Positions 32,634-42,226 of a stretch of 64,000 bases of DNA are shown here, in pieces (position 1 is the first letter of the stretch; each line of letters starts with the position of its first letter). Under the pieces are notes generated by a model that was not told the DNA's origin, did no database searches, and saw only the letters and a program-made list of their open reading frames with translations. This DNA comes from Rhizobiales bacterium 64-17. Its GTDB lineage: Bacteria > Pseudomonadota > Alphaproteobacteria > Rhizobiales > Xanthobacteraceae. Where the stretch lies: the NCBI GenBank assembly GCA_001899285.1, contig MKWA01000010.1, forward strand, positions 62,001-126,000, read 5' to 3'. Position numbers and translations under genes: made by a program.

Positions 32634-33965
32634 TCAACGTTGGGGAAGGTCGCTAAACAAATCTCGAACGCTCTTCCGCAGATAGATGGCAACAATCTTT
32701 TGCTGCTCACTGGTGGCCCTTTGACTGCCCTTGAGAATAGCTTCTGCGGCTTCATTCGAAATGGTTAGGTACCGGGCGAGAGTTGGCACGTCGAGATTTT
32801 GTGCAGCAAGGTCTGGATTCAAATCTTGTCGGGCCCAACGGTCTGGTTCGCTAGTACCATTTGCAAAAAACCGCTGGCCTTGATTTTGTACGGTTACAAT
32901 CGCTTGCTCAGACATCAGACCGGAGATTATCGCAACAAACGAAACAAAATAGGGGTTGATCGGGGCATCGCCGTTAAGACGAGATGCATCAGCGATAATG
33001 GGGACTCCCGCCTTAGCTACAATAAAGATGACAAGAGCGGTAATGGCACCAACGCTGAGACGCAGTACGTAATCACCAAAGCTTTGAATGCCGTCGCCAC
33101 GAAAAAGCGAATGAAGGATTTGCATCGAGCTGCCGAGCACGCCCATCAAAACAACGAGAATCAAGGAAAGCACGTCGGGTTGCAAAATAACGAACCAGCT
33201 TATTGCTTTACTAAACCAAGTTGACGTGGGATTTAGTTCGTAAAGTGCGTTTTCAATGCGTGCGCGGGTGGGAGCGTCAACGTTTTTCGTAATCTTTGAG
33301 AAAACAACGTCGATGCTGTCTTGGATCGATTTTATGCCACTCGCAAGAGAAGTGATCTTTTGATTAAGACCTTTGCTTTCTGCGTCGTACTCATCATACT
33401 CAGTTTTGGCGATAGCATACGCGCCGCTAATTTTATCAAACTGATCCAGTACACCTGCCAGACTGGCTTGGCCATTACGCAGACGCGCGTTCGATGCTTT
33501 CAGCCGGGCAACTTTTGCCCCATAATCTGCAGATCCGCTCAAGAAATCGCTAAGATCATTATCGATGCCGGAGAGTGACGCGGATACTTCGTAAAGCGTA
33601 TCCTTCAGTTGCTCTTTCGCCCAATTTAATCCTTGCGCTGCTTTTGTACCGCGATCTTCCAGCATCAGGTTTGCGGAATTTGCTGCTTTCAAAGCCTCGG
33701 TTTGATCGGCAATCTGCTTTCTCAGAGCGCTCCAGTCTTGTCGAACTGAATCCAGCTTCCAAATGCTCGCCGGGACCCCGTCGAATGACAGACTGAGTAT
33801 TCTTGATTGAGTCAGCGTGGAGGCGAGGGCGAATATACAGACGGTTCCTACCAGCACGGTAAGAACAATCACGAAAGTGCTGACAAAAAACTCTTTTCGG
33901 AGCCGGGTTCCGGGTCGTGCGATGCTTGCTTGAGGCGATGCCGGTTGGGCAGAACTTGCACTCAT
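32634..33965 (-). CDS. Membrane protein with periplasmic or cytoplasmic coiled coil, unknown function
   Basis: 443 residues from ATG 33963-33965, which overlaps the phosphoesterase stop as ATGA. One N-terminal membrane helix (FVSTFVIVLTVLVGTVCIFALAS after the 30-residue basic leader) is followed by a long helical region (about 55-220, heptad-like EALKAANSANL, QLKDTLYEVSASLSG) and three hydrophobic helices around 250-360 (PDVLSLILVVLMGVLGSS, YVLRLSVGAITALVIFIVAKAG, FVSFVAIISGLMS). The C-terminal 80 residues are soluble. No family is recognised. The architecture would suit a sensor or pore partner. Confidence 0.65.
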   Translation of the reverse strand: MSASSAQPASPQASIARPGTRLRKEFFVSTFVIVLTVLVGTVCIFALASTLTQSRILSLSFDGVPASIWKLDSVRQDWSALRKQIADQTEALKAANSANLMLEDRGTKAAQGLNWAKEQLKDTLYEVSASLSGIDNDLSDFLSGSADYGAKVARLKASNARLRNGQASLAGVLDQFDKISGAYAIAKTEYDEYDAESKGLNQKITSLASGIKSIQDSIDVVFSKITKNVDAPTRARIENALYELNPTSTWFSKAISWFVILQPDVLSLILVVLMGVLGSSMQILHSLFRGDGIQSFGDYVLRLSVGAITALVIFIVAKAGVPIIADASRLNGDAPINPYFVSFVAIISGLMSEQAIVTVQNQGQRFFANGTSEPDRWARQDLNPDLAAQNLDVPTLARYLTISNEAAEAILKGSQRATSEQQKIVAIYLRKSVRDLFSDLPQR

Positions 33966-35668
33966 TTTCGAACCTGCCACACAATCGGTTGTTCGATAAG
34001 ACGATATCTGAGCGGAGAGGAAGGCACGAATTTCGGTCCATCTTTTGACGGATTGGCTCTCCAGTCGCTTCGCTTTGGCACGTTGTCGAGGCCGATTGGA
34101 TATATCGTCACCGTATCGCCGACGATTTTGATGCGGAGAAAGTTTTTGTAAGTTTCCAGTCGTAGCGCGCTGAATGCGTCGTTGGTGTTGAGCCGGAAGA
34201 GATGACAGGTGATTAAAAGGTTTACGCCGAAGATTGCAGCGCCGATAAAGCCGCCCGGAACGCCCACCTCGCAGCCAAGGGCCAACAACCACAGCCAGAC
34301 GTCCCAAGGGCTACCGTTCGCGAAGTACCCGGCGTTTAGGGTCATTGCATAATTTGTGAGCGCCACCAAAGCGTAGGTGTGTGCTAGCCCTTGCAGAATT
34401 CCTGAGGCATAGACCGCGAGAACGTCGCTCTTCTCTTGCCTGCGAGTGTATCCGACAAAAACCCAGATAAAAATCGCTGCGGTTATGAGGTACAAATCGA
34501 TGCTGGACCGTAGGGTTAGCCCGATAGAGAAAAGCCAATAAAAGACGCCCAATCCGACCGCGAAATCCCAGTTGGTTAGAGGAAACCACAAATTCCGCCA
34601 CAGCAGCGCACGACTCCGCTCGCGAGTAGGATAGCAAGCGACGTTTTCGGTGGGTTCGTTGGTTGAAGGGTTACGTTTAAGCGAGACCTTGGTCGGCCTA
34701 TCGAGCCAGTTGAAAGTGATCTCATCAGGCAACTGGTGTGTGGGATGCAAGAATGCACCACCGCCACCTGATGTGATAAATTGCAATCCGTTTTCTGACG
34801 CATAACGGCTGTAGTGATGTGTGTCGCCGGAAAGTAAAATGGGGACGGATAAGCCCCGACCGAAGCTGCGCGCAATTTGAACGGCGTAGTCGACGATCTC
34901 GAACGATTTGCGGTTCGTTGTGGTGTAAAGCCAACCTGGCTCGGCGCTGCACAGGATAATCCTTGCGCCCTCGGGCATGCCCTCAGCAATTGTTTTGAAA
35001 TAGTCGGCCTGCGGTTGATCCATATCATCCGCAAGCTGAATGTCAGTGCACCACAGCCACCAGCCATCCGAAATCTGCAGAGCAAAGTAGCTCCGACGTT
35101 GACTCGTACGCCACGCGCCCATGTGCCAAGACTTGTGCCTACCGAAGAAAGCCAAAAAGTTCACGAGCCCGTCATACCAGTCATGATTGCCCGGCACCGC
35201 GTAGACTGGAATGCCGGATTCCGACGTTGGATCGGGGTCAGGGAGAGCAAACTTGTAAGGATCGCCCATCTGGTGGCGGTAGGCGTCCGCCGTTGCGGCA
35301 GGATAAACTTCGTCTCCGCCGAAAATTAGTGCTTGCCCGCGCGGTAACGTCGTGCCGCCGACGGTTAAAAATGGAGCCGCAACGAGCGTTGCAACCGCGT
35401 AGGTAGCGTCAAAACCGTCGCCTAGGTCAGCGACAAAGTCGAACCAGACGGCGCCATCAGTACCGACCGTAAGCTTGGCATCCGCGGCGCGCCTGACGAT
35501 GTCGCTTGCCGGGCACGTGTCTAATGCAGCGATCATCAACCGGCGGTCGGCATACTGGCCGAAAACGCCCGATACGATCACATTCCACAAGAGCTTAATA
35601 AGAAGAATTGGATTGAACCACCGCGTCATGCGGGGGTACGTCTTATAATCTCGAATGTCCGGCTGCAT
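33962..35668 (-). CDS. Membrane-anchored calcineurin-like metallophosphoesterase
   Basis: 568 residues from ATG 35666-35668 (GGGGCG upstream). Metal-binding blocks are in order: ADLGDG (80-85), GGDEVYP (117-123), GNHDW (160-164), and SGDTHHYSR (about 277). This is the metallophosphoesterase core with both Asp-bridged metals and GNH(D/E). One hydrophobic segment precedes it (IKLLWNVIVSGVFG, 24-37), and about five membrane helices follow (about 370-510), so the catalytic domain is tethered. No substrate can be deduced. The stop overlaps the start of the coiled-coil membrane protein. The protein lacks a signal peptide, so the enzyme is probably on the cytoplasmic face. Confidence 0.8.
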   Translation of the reverse strand: MQPDIRDYKTYPRMTRWFNPILLIKLLWNVIVSGVFGQYADRRLMIAALDTCPASDIVRRAADAKLTVGTDGAVWFDFVADLGDGFDATYAVATLVAAPFLTVGGTTLPRGQALIFGGDEVYPAATADAYRHQMGDPYKFALPDPDPTSESGIPVYAVPGNHDWYDGLVNFLAFFGRHKSWHMGAWRTSQRRSYFALQISDGWWLWCTDIQLADDMDQPQADYFKTIAEGMPEGARIILCSAEPGWLYTTTNRKSFEIVDYAVQIARSFGRGLSVPILLSGDTHHYSRYASENGLQFITSGGGGAFLHPTHQLPDEITFNWLDRPTKVSLKRNPSTNEPTENVACYPTRERSRALLWRNLWFPLTNWDFAVGLGVFYWLFSIGLTLRSSIDLYLITAAIFIWVFVGYTRRQEKSDVLAVYASGILQGLAHTYALVALTNYAMTLNAGYFANGSPWDVWLWLLALGCEVGVPGGFIGAAIFGVNLLITCHLFRLNTNDAFSALRLETYKNFLRIKIVGDTVTIYPIGLDNVPKRSDWRANPSKDGPKFVPSSPLRYRLIEQPIVWQVRK

Positions 35669-36307
35669 TTTAGCGCCCCAAAAATCCCCACTGAACTTTA
35701 GGTTGCGCCGATTAAAATAACAACGTGCCTCTGTAGGCTGACTTATATTTTCACGAACGCAGTAAGTCGCTTTCGGCGTTGACTCGTCGGCCGCGGTGAG
35801 CAGTCGCAACCACTCGCGGCTTGATTTGTCGGTGGGTTATCCGTTTGGGTACGGACCCACCAATTTGACCTCGGCCCTATGCGATCTCTCTTTGCCTTGC
35901 GGATATCGAAAGCGTGAATGGCAAACTGCGGGATGCGCTGTCCAACGGCGACATCTTCTACACGTTGAAACCCAAATGGTGTCGGGAACCGGCGTCTCTA
36001 CAATACGGTTAGACCCGATCGGCCACGAGCACCTGCGGCGCAATCTAGCCGGCAACAACAATGACTGAGACATCAGTTATAAATTAGCAATCCAACCGGA
36101 CGTTCAGCGGAGACCGTAAGAATGATCTACGGTTCGGCAAGGAGCAAAGAGGGGGGCCTAGCCGGGGGTTTGGAGAATTAGACAGATAATTATTAGGTAT
36201 TTCAATATGGTATGGCGGAGAGGGAGGACGGCAAACAGGCGCAAAAGAGGCCGATTTATTGGCACTTCTGACGCCATGCCCTGAGGCGCTACAGCCCAAG
36301 CTACAAT
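35669..36307. other. Intergenic region spanning the island 1 / island 2 junction
   Basis: There is no gene I can support. It contains the middle tRNA-derived repeat (36,211-36,227). A plus-strand frame of 90 codons (35,796-36,068) has no family resemblance or start signal. The region is more A+T-rich than the flanking host DNA. Confidence 0.5.
36211..36227. repeat. Attachment-site repeat between islands 1 and 2 (copy B)
   Basis: TATGGCGGAGAGGGAGG; bases 36,213-36,227 match the tRNA-Ser 3' end exactly over 15 bases. This is the right border of island 1 and the left border of island 2 and shows that the two islands sit in tandem at one site. Confidence 0.85.
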
Positions 36308-38362
36308 TCAATCCTCCTCGCCGCTGCCAGGGAATTGCACCACGTTGCTTTCGTCATCGTCAAGCGGTCGAGGCGCAATCCAATAGCGCACTTCCTTTTG
36401 TCCGGCATGGGCTCCGGGAGGCAGCGCGTCGGCATAGTAGCCATAGAGGATCGGCTTGCGCTTGCCGCGCCCGCGCGTGGCGTTCCTGAGCATGTGCATG
36501 ATGTCGCTGATGCCTTGCTCATGCGCCTCCTGAGCCGACTGCCCCTCGCGAGGTTCCATCATGTCCGGGAAGTGGGCAGCCAATTCCAAGGCCAGCATCT
36601 GATTGGTGATCCGCACCGAAAGGTCATAGGCTTGGTGCCGGTCAAGTATCTCGCGCACCGCGCGGCGCAGACGGCGCTGCTTGTCCGTCAGCTTGTCGTG
36701 GTAATCGACCACGCGCTCCTCGGCTTCGCCAGCATTTTTCGTCGGGACCAGAACGGGCACGCGGTCATAGCGCCCCGGCTTCGTCTTTTCCCGGATTAGG
36801 AACGCGGCCTGATAGTCGGTCGGCCCAAGCCGGTTGTGCTTCATGGTGGCGTACACTACCGCCCCCTGACGTTTAACCGAGATAACTTGGTCGGCCATTT
36901 GCTCGAAGTCAGAGGAGCCCTTGGTCCCGCGCTCGGCATCCTTGCCTTCATGCGCGACCAGTACGGCGAGCGCGTTAAAGCGTCCGGCGAAGCTGTAGCC
37001 GGACTGCGCGGCCTGGGTCATGACTTCATCGTTGTTTTTCTTTTGCCCGATAAGGCCACGCGCCGTGGTGTCGAGCACCACAATGTTCGGCCTAATCGAC
37101 GCCACGGCATTGCAGGCATCCGTGACCTGTTGCGGGTCCAGTAGCTGCGGAATGGTCGGCACAAGCGCGAAGCGTCCGGTCGCAACAAGGTCCTCGACCG
37201 TCTTTCCGAAGTGCTCGCAAATCGCGGGGATACGGGACCGCGCGGCGTCATAGGCCGCTTCCCCGAGGAAGTAGGCAGTGCTCGCGTTGTCGTTGTTGAA
37301 CACAAGGCCGATGGTACTGGTCAGCATGATACCCGTCTTGTGAACGCCCTTCGGCCCGCTCAGGATGGCGACACAGCCCTCCTCGGTACGCATGAGCAAG
37401 CGGCCTTCATCCCAATAGCTCGGCGGCTCGGAATTTTCCGCCGCCGCCAAGTCGAGCGGGTCAAAAGGGCCGCGTCCTTTCCGTACCTCCTCGGGAGGGG
37501 CTTTGTATTCAGCGAACACGGTACTGGCCGGTCGCGTCGCCTTGGCGCCCTGGTCATTCTGGCGGTGCTTGCCCGCGTTGCGCGCCTTGGTCGCCAATTC
37601 GTCATCGGACCACGGCGGAACGCAATGCGGGTTCCAGTGCTCGCGGAGCAATTCGAGCGCCTTGTCCTCGGAAAGATAGTCTTGCAAGTACGCGAGGAGT
37701 TTGAAGGTGCGGTTGTCGCCGCCAGCACCTTCAATCGCCACGTCGCCCTCGGCCACAAGGTCTTGTAGGAAGCGCGTGAGCCGTTCCACGTCAGCCGCAG
37801 TGTCCAGCTCGGCACCGGGCGGGCGCTTCACCGCGTCATGCTTCGGCTGCGCGCACAGGGCCAGCAACCAGTCGGGAGCCGGGGCGATCCCATAGTCACC
37901 AGTGATGTTGTACGGCTTATCGTCAATCGTGCAGCCGGGGCCTACAACGTAGCCACCATGACCGCCGACATTGCCGCGCACATCAATGCCGCCAAGTAGT
38001 GACGCCTTGCCAGCCGACACGGGCGCAGTGCCGAGCCAATACAGATGATAGCCGCCGCTCGGCGTCTCGACCGTCAACGTGAACGGCGCGGCACCGTGCT
38101 CCAATTCCAAGTCCTCGAAAGACTTGCGCCCGTTGATCTTGCCCTTGGTGTCAATGTCGAGAATGAATTGTCCCTCGCGCGGCGCTACGCCGTAATTCAT
38201 GTCGGGCGCAGCTTCAAACCAGCGCGCAATCGTATCGGCGTCCGTAGTGGCAACGTCCGGCCAGCTAACGCCATAGGGCGGCTTCTTGCTGTTGGCCGCG
38301 AGCGGAATGATACGCCACCCCTTGGCGGCGAGGCCGAGCGCGCATTTTCGTTTGTCGATCAT
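36308..38362 (-). CDS. Primase-polymerase/RepA-like helicase fusion
   Basis: 684 residues. The N-terminal archaeo-eukaryotic primase-like domain (about 1-190) has the catalytic pair in LDIDTKGK (D69, D71) and the SGGYHLYW block. A helical segment (PriCT-like, about 200-270) follows. The C-terminal ATPase (about 310-560) has a Walker A variant SGPKGVHKT and Walker B NIVVLDTTARG, as in RepA/DnaB-type helicases of phages and plasmids. It is the replication protein of island 2 and would act at an origin such as the iteron array near 45 kb. The ATG at 38,360-38,362 starts the gene. Confidence 0.9.
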   Translation of the reverse strand: MIDKRKCALGLAAKGWRIIPLAANSKKPPYGVSWPDVATTDADTIARWFEAAPDMNYGVAPREGQFILDIDTKGKINGRKSFEDLELEHGAAPFTLTVETPSGGYHLYWLGTAPVSAGKASLLGGIDVRGNVGGHGGYVVGPGCTIDDKPYNITGDYGIAPAPDWLLALCAQPKHDAVKRPPGAELDTAADVERLTRFLQDLVAEGDVAIEGAGGDNRTFKLLAYLQDYLSEDKALELLREHWNPHCVPPWSDDELATKARNAGKHRQNDQGAKATRPASTVFAEYKAPPEEVRKGRGPFDPLDLAAAENSEPPSYWDEGRLLMRTEEGCVAILSGPKGVHKTGIMLTSTIGLVFNNDNASTAYFLGEAAYDAARSRIPAICEHFGKTVEDLVATGRFALVPTIPQLLDPQQVTDACNAVASIRPNIVVLDTTARGLIGQKKNNDEVMTQAAQSGYSFAGRFNALAVLVAHEGKDAERGTKGSSDFEQMADQVISVKRQGAVVYATMKHNRLGPTDYQAAFLIREKTKPGRYDRVPVLVPTKNAGEAEERVVDYHDKLTDKQRRLRRAVREILDRHQAYDLSVRITNQMLALELAAHFPDMMEPREGQSAQEAHEQGISDIMHMLRNATRGRGKRKPILYGYYADALPPGAHAGQKEVRYWIAPRPLDDDESNVVQFPGSGEED

Positions 38363-38457
38363 AGTTCACCTGTCAGTCACGCCTCGCCGTTAATCCGAAG
38401 GCTAGCCGTCTGTCCGCAGCGTCGGCAAAGCAGGACACTCTAAATGTCCTGCTTTGG

Positions 38458-38652
38458 TCAGCTATCAATTCCGAAGTATTCATCCTCCGCTCCGGGGTCG
38501 AGGCGCGCTTGTCCGCCAGTCGGCAGCTTGGCCTTCTTTCGATTGCGCGGGTCGCGGAAGGTAAAGAAGTCGCGGTTGTACGGATCACAGCCGCGATAAT
38601 TGTTGTCGAGCACGGGCCGCACAGGCGGCAGCTTTTCGTCGTCCTTTGCCAT
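38458..38652 (-). CDS. Small hypothetical protein next to terminase
   Basis: 64 residues, hydrophilic, Pro/Arg/Asp-rich (PPVRPVLDNNYRGCDPYNRD). No family is recognised. It lies 9 bases after the large terminase gene and 95 bases before the primase gene on the same strand, so it is in the same transcription unit. A low-complexity tail argues against an enzyme. Its codon use matches its neighbours. Confidence 0.6.
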   Translation of the reverse strand: MAKDDEKLPPVRPVLDNNYRGCDPYNRDFFTFRDPRNRKKAKLPTGGQARLDPGAEDEYFGIDS

Positions 38653-38661
38653 CGCGCTCTC

Positions 38662-40182
38662 CTAGATCGGCTTTCCAGTGAAAATGTCCCAATCGCGCTT
38701 TTGCTGCGGCTGCCGGTACTGCGACGCGAAGCCGCGCATTTCGATGTAGCGGAGCTGCTTAATGCCCATGACTAGGACGCGCGTCGCGTCCATGAGATCG
38801 CAAAATTCGCGGACCACCTTGCGGTCCTTGCGATGGTAGCTGCGGTATTCCTCGAACCAGTCGCGGCAATGCGCGGCGACCTTAAGCTTGCCGGTCGCAA
38901 GGCGCGTGCTGACGTGCGTAATGCCGTCCTCTAAGCCCGGCGACTTGTTGCGGTCATCGGTGACGTACTTAGAGGCCATGACCAGACCGGCCCGCTTGTA
39001 CTGGTCGCGCAACGTGTCGCCGGTCATGGCGTCGCCGGGTTGTTCGCTATCTCGCGGATAGACCACGATGGCGTCGCCATAGGGGTGCTGCCGGATGGCC
39101 TGCACCTGCGTGGGAATGTTGACGCCCTTTAGCTTGATGCAATCGACGATGTAGAGCACGTCGCTGTGCATGTCATAGAAGGCGAGCACCGCGCCGAAGG
39201 CGCTGGCCGAGCCGCCATGCGTAATGTCAACGCCCCATCCGACTTTGATCCAGGGCTGGCTCTCGAAAACAGCCGGATCGACGTTGTGGATGATGCTTTG
39301 CTCCTGGTACGGATACACGCTGCCCGAACCTTGCGCGGGCTCACCGAAAATTCGCATCGGACGATCTTGCTCGGGCGTGCGCGCAATGATCTCCTCGACC
39401 TGTTGCTTGGTAAGATGCTCGGCGTCGAAAAGCGTCATGCGCCACGTCTTGCGGAGCGGCGCAGGCTCCTCATACCGCATGTAAAGCTGATCGCGGCCTT
39501 CGGTCGGCGTCAGCGTGACGCACGCACGGCTATTCGGCACAGCAGTGAGACGCGCGAGACATTCAAGATAGGTGCGAATGGGTCCAGGTTCGTCCCATCG
39601 GAATTGATCGAGCGTGGCACCGGCAAAGGCGCTGATGTCCTGCTCCATGGTGCGGAAGCCGATGTTGCCCGTGCCGCCAGTGGCGCGGCGCACAGTGATG
39701 TTATCGACAACACCTTGGCGCCCCGCCTGCATGATCGGCTTCCCAACGATTTCGTCGAGCGCAAGGAAGCCGGTGCCGAGCCCGTTCGGATCGTCCACGT
39801 TGCCGACAAGATTGAGCTGCATCGTCTGTTTCTGCACTTGGCTCGAAGTGCTGACGATCCACGACATATATTCATGCGGACGGTGGATTTTCGGCGGCTT
39901 GAGGAACTTCCGATTTGTCGGACCAATCCACTCCTCGTAATTCCCGGTCGCATCCTGCGCTTCGACCGCCATGCTGATGCTCGACTTTCCCGACTGCGAC
40001 GCGGCGATAAGCCGGATTTCCGTAAGACGCGGGTCCGCGTTCGCGAAGTCGCGTTGTTTCGCGCTCGGCTTGAAGAAGTCGCGGCGACGATATTTCAGAT
40101 TGTACTCGCGCGCACTCAGCAGCTTTTTCTGATGCTTGCGGATTTCATTCGGGTCCGGCCCGTACTCTACCGTATCAGTCAT
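38662..40182 (-). CDS. Phage terminase large subunit
   Basis: 506 residues. The ATPase part has Walker A ASQSGKS (61-67) with a Gln-Ser in place of the usual Arg/Lys pattern, and Walker B FRWDEP (195-199) with the catalytic Glu198. The C-terminal nuclease begins with GWGVDITHGGSASAFGA (about 318), where D is a metal ligand, and continues with DSEQ and DDRNKSPGLEDG. The overall length fits large terminases. It starts 8 bases inside the small-subunit gene. No portal, capsid or tail genes follow, so any packaging would need a helper phage or serve another use. Confidence 0.88.
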   Translation of the reverse strand: MTDTVEYGPDPNEIRKHQKKLLSAREYNLKYRRRDFFKPSAKQRDFANADPRLTEIRLIAASQSGKSSISMAVEAQDATGNYEEWIGPTNRKFLKPPKIHRPHEYMSWIVSTSSQVQKQTMQLNLVGNVDDPNGLGTGFLALDEIVGKPIMQAGRQGVVDNITVRRATGGTGNIGFRTMEQDISAFAGATLDQFRWDEPGPIRTYLECLARLTAVPNSRACVTLTPTEGRDQLYMRYEEPAPLRKTWRMTLFDAEHLTKQQVEEIIARTPEQDRPMRIFGEPAQGSGSVYPYQEQSIIHNVDPAVFESQPWIKVGWGVDITHGGSASAFGAVLAFYDMHSDVLYIVDCIKLKGVNIPTQVQAIRQHPYGDAIVVYPRDSEQPGDAMTGDTLRDQYKRAGLVMASKYVTDDRNKSPGLEDGITHVSTRLATGKLKVAAHCRDWFEEYRSYHRKDRKVVREFCDLMDATRVLVMGIKQLRYIEMRGFASQYRQPQQKRDWDIFTGKPI

Positions 40183-40786
40183 TGGACTTCACCTCGATGT
40201 ACTCCACGTCGATTACCTGCGCCGCATCTTCGACCGCGATCATCTTTTCGTACCGAAGCAATCCGCTGTAGCCGAACCACTCCTCTAGGAATTGGCGCGT
40301 GGCGCCGCTCGCCTTGAACGCGCGCAACGCTTTGAGATTTTCCGCGTCCCGGTCCACAACCTCGACCTTCACATTCTGGTCAATGCGCTGCACCGCAGGG
40401 TCCGTGCGCGCCAAGATGACTTCAATCGCCTTAAGCTTGGCCTTCGGATCAAACGTGGTGAGCAACTCCCGCAAAGAGCCGATGGCCTCGGGTGCCATGC
40501 TGCGAAGCGCCTTTTGCGCTTCCTCCACTAGCGCGGCGACAACGCGCGGACGTTGCGACAGGCGCAGCGCGGTCTTTGCCATCGTCTCAGCCGTACTGTG
40601 CGGGAGGCCGTAGCCCGCGTGGCGAGCGGCTTGCGCCTTGTTCATGCCCGCGAGCATGTTCAAGACAAACTCGCGCTCTTTCGGCAGACACACCCTCATC
40701 GCCGGGCCGAGATCATCCGTCTCAGTCTCGACTAGCGCGGGCGGCTTTATGCCAAGCAATTCATCGTCGGGATCAACTTCGGCCAT
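40175..40786 (-). CDS. Phage terminase small subunit
   Basis: 203 residues from ATG 40784-40786. The N-terminal part contains KEREFVLNMLAGMNKAQAARHAGYG, the helix-turn-helix of small terminases, followed by a central helical oligomerisation region (ETMAKTALRLSQRPRVVAALVEEAQKAL), and a C-terminal tail that ends in acidic residues. Its end overlaps the large subunit start by 8 bases, the classical TerS-TerL arrangement. TerS recognises the pac/cos site; in satellites a dedicated TerS redirects packaging. Confidence 0.85.
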   Translation of the reverse strand: MAEVDPDDELLGIKPPALVETETDDLGPAMRVCLPKEREFVLNMLAGMNKAQAARHAGYGLPHSTAETMAKTALRLSQRPRVVAALVEEAQKALRSMAPEAIGSLRELLTTFDPKAKLKAIEVILARTDPAVQRIDQNVKVEVVDRDAENLKALRAFKASGATRQFLEEWFGYSGLLRYEKMIAVEDAAQVIDVEYIEVKSND

Positions 40787-40797
40787 GGCACTTCTCG

Positions 40798-41067
40798 TTA
40801 AATGGCGCGGCGCTTGCCGCCATCGCGCATCGACCGCATCGCACCGAATTGCATGGTGCTCGTTTCGTGCAGCGGCCAATAGGTCCCGTACTCACCGCGC
40901 GCGTGCTTCCGCGCGTAGTACCGCTTGATCGCGAAGGCATCTTCGAGCGACGGCTTGCCGAGCGGAATGGATTTGTCGAGGAACGGCTTGCAGTCCTCGT
41001 AAGCGCGGCGAAGTTGATCGCGCACACGCGCTTTGGCTCTTTCATCCTCGGTCAATTCGGCACGCAT
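40798..41067 (-). CDS. Small hypothetical protein before TerS
   Basis: 89 residues from ATG 41065-41067 with AGGAGA nine bases upstream. Mostly helical and charged (TEDERAKARVRDQLRRAYEDC, AFAIKRYYARKHARGEY). No family recognised. It is 11 bases upstream of terS in the same direction. A longer frame to 41160 has no ribosome-binding site. Confidence 0.65.
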   Translation of the reverse strand: MRAELTEDERAKARVRDQLRRAYEDCKPFLDKSIPLGKPSLEDAFAIKRYYARKHARGEYGTYWPLHETSTMQFGAMRSMRDGGKRRAI

Positions 41068-41166
41068 GACACTCTCCTGAACTATTGGCCGGTATCGCTT
41101 CTCCCGTCGCGGCGACCGTGAGCCTGCGACACCGGCCTTTCGCAGTGCTGTTGGGGACACCGCGAA

Positions 41167-42048
41167 TTATTTTTTCGTTCCGTAACGCGCCTCGCGCGCT
41201 TCGATCATGCGACCGGCAGCCGCCAGCGCCAGATAGGCGTCCGCGCTCGACCACGCATGATTGGCAAACATTTCGTTGCGGAAGTCCTCGGGGAAGCGCG
41301 ATAGCGTCAACTCGGCGTAGTGCATGATCTCGTTGATGTTGCCACTACGTTTTAGGATTTCGCCTTGCGCCTTCATTTCCAGTTCGCGCGCGGCATCGCT
41401 CAGGCCATCCAGGTGATTGATAGTCGCCACGGTTTCGCGAACAATCGACTGCGCCTGCGACAACGGGATTTGCGCGGCGTGCAGGGCGTCCTTAAACATA
41501 AGGTTCGCCTCGGCTACTTCCGTTTCGTCGAGCGCGGCGATCTCTTTCGGGTCGAATTGAAAGCTGTAGTCGTCCGGCGAATTGCCCGCCGTCAACGCGG
41601 GGTCGCCTTGCACGCGAAGCCGCTCGTTCGCTTCATTGAGCGTCACGTTTTCGGGAGGCGTCGGCGCCGTGATTTTGAGATCGGCAAGGTCAACGCCTTC
41701 GGCCTTGGCCGCTGCGGCAATGGTCGCATCGTCCACCTTGCCCTTAAGCGCAATCAGCGCGTCGCGGCGTTGCTCGTAAGGCAAATGGCTCGCCGCCGTG
41801 GGCGGACGCACCGTTTCGCCGGAAGTCGTCTTGCCGCCGCCAGTGTTCGCGGGCGGCGTGAAGCCCATCGTGTCACCGGGCTTCGGCGCAGGCGCATCCG
41901 TGCCAGCGGCAGGCGCAGCGCGGTATCCGGCAGCGGCGCGCTCTTGTTCGGAATATCCGTGGCGAGCATAGATCGCGTCGGCGGACGCTAGGGTTTCTGC
42001 CGAGAGGCCGGGCGGCGCGGGCGCAATCGGGGGCAAGCTGTCACTCAT
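41167..42048 (-). CDS. Hypothetical helical protein, possibly scaffold-like
   Basis: 293 residues. The N-terminal 90 residues are Pro/Ala/Gly/Thr-rich and probably disordered; the rest is alpha-helical (RRDALIALKGKVDDATIAAAAKAEG, IPLSQAQSIVRETVATINHLDGL, INEIMHYAELTLSRFPEDFRN). Composition and position next to terminase genes recall phage scaffold-type or internal proteins, but no motif proves it. No capsid gene accompanies it. Its 3' end lies 99 bases before the 89-residue gene and its 5' end overlaps the following small gene by 8 bases. Confidence 0.6.
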   Translation of the reverse strand: MSDSLPPIAPAPPGLSAETLASADAIYARHGYSEQERAAAGYRAAPAAGTDAPAPKPGDTMGFTPPANTGGGKTTSGETVRPPTAASHLPYEQRRDALIALKGKVDDATIAAAAKAEGVDLADLKITAPTPPENVTLNEANERLRVQGDPALTAGNSPDDYSFQFDPKEIAALDETEVAEANLMFKDALHAAQIPLSQAQSIVRETVATINHLDGLSDAARELEMKAQGEILKRSGNINEIMHYAELTLSRFPEDFRNEMFANHAWSSADAYLALAAAGRMIEAREARYGTKK

Positions 42049-42226
42049 GGTCCTTCTCCATCAGGCGCAAGTAAACGGTTTCCTCGGTGGCGGAACGGTC
42101 AACGCCCTCTAGCTCCAAGGATATGATCGTGGGGTCGTTGCCCCCGATTTGTTGTCCGCGAGCAAGAGTCAGTACGAGCTTGGTGGCTTTGGTGATCGTC
42201 GGGGTTCTCTTACGCATCGTCGTCAT
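42041..42226 (-). CDS. Small hypothetical protein
   Basis: 61 residues. MTTMRKRTPTITKATKLVLT then a segment ending EETVYLRLMEKDHE. No family recognised. It overlaps the 293-residue gene by 8 bases and the upstream gene by 17 bases, an arrangement typical of compact phage-like gene blocks. Either of two ATGs (42226, 42217) could start it. Confidence 0.5.
   Translation of the reverse strand: MTTMRKRTPTITKATKLVLTLARGQQIGGNDPTIISLELEGVDRSATEETVYLRLMEKDHE

Noticed and set aside
35796-36068. 90-codon plus-strand frame before att copy B
   Set aside because: No start signal, no hydrophobic or family pattern, and overlap with the upstream region of the phosphoesterase gene.
39166-40317. Plus-strand frame of 383 codons opposite terminase genes
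   Set aside because: Antisense to TerL/TerS, both with catalytic or fold motifs.
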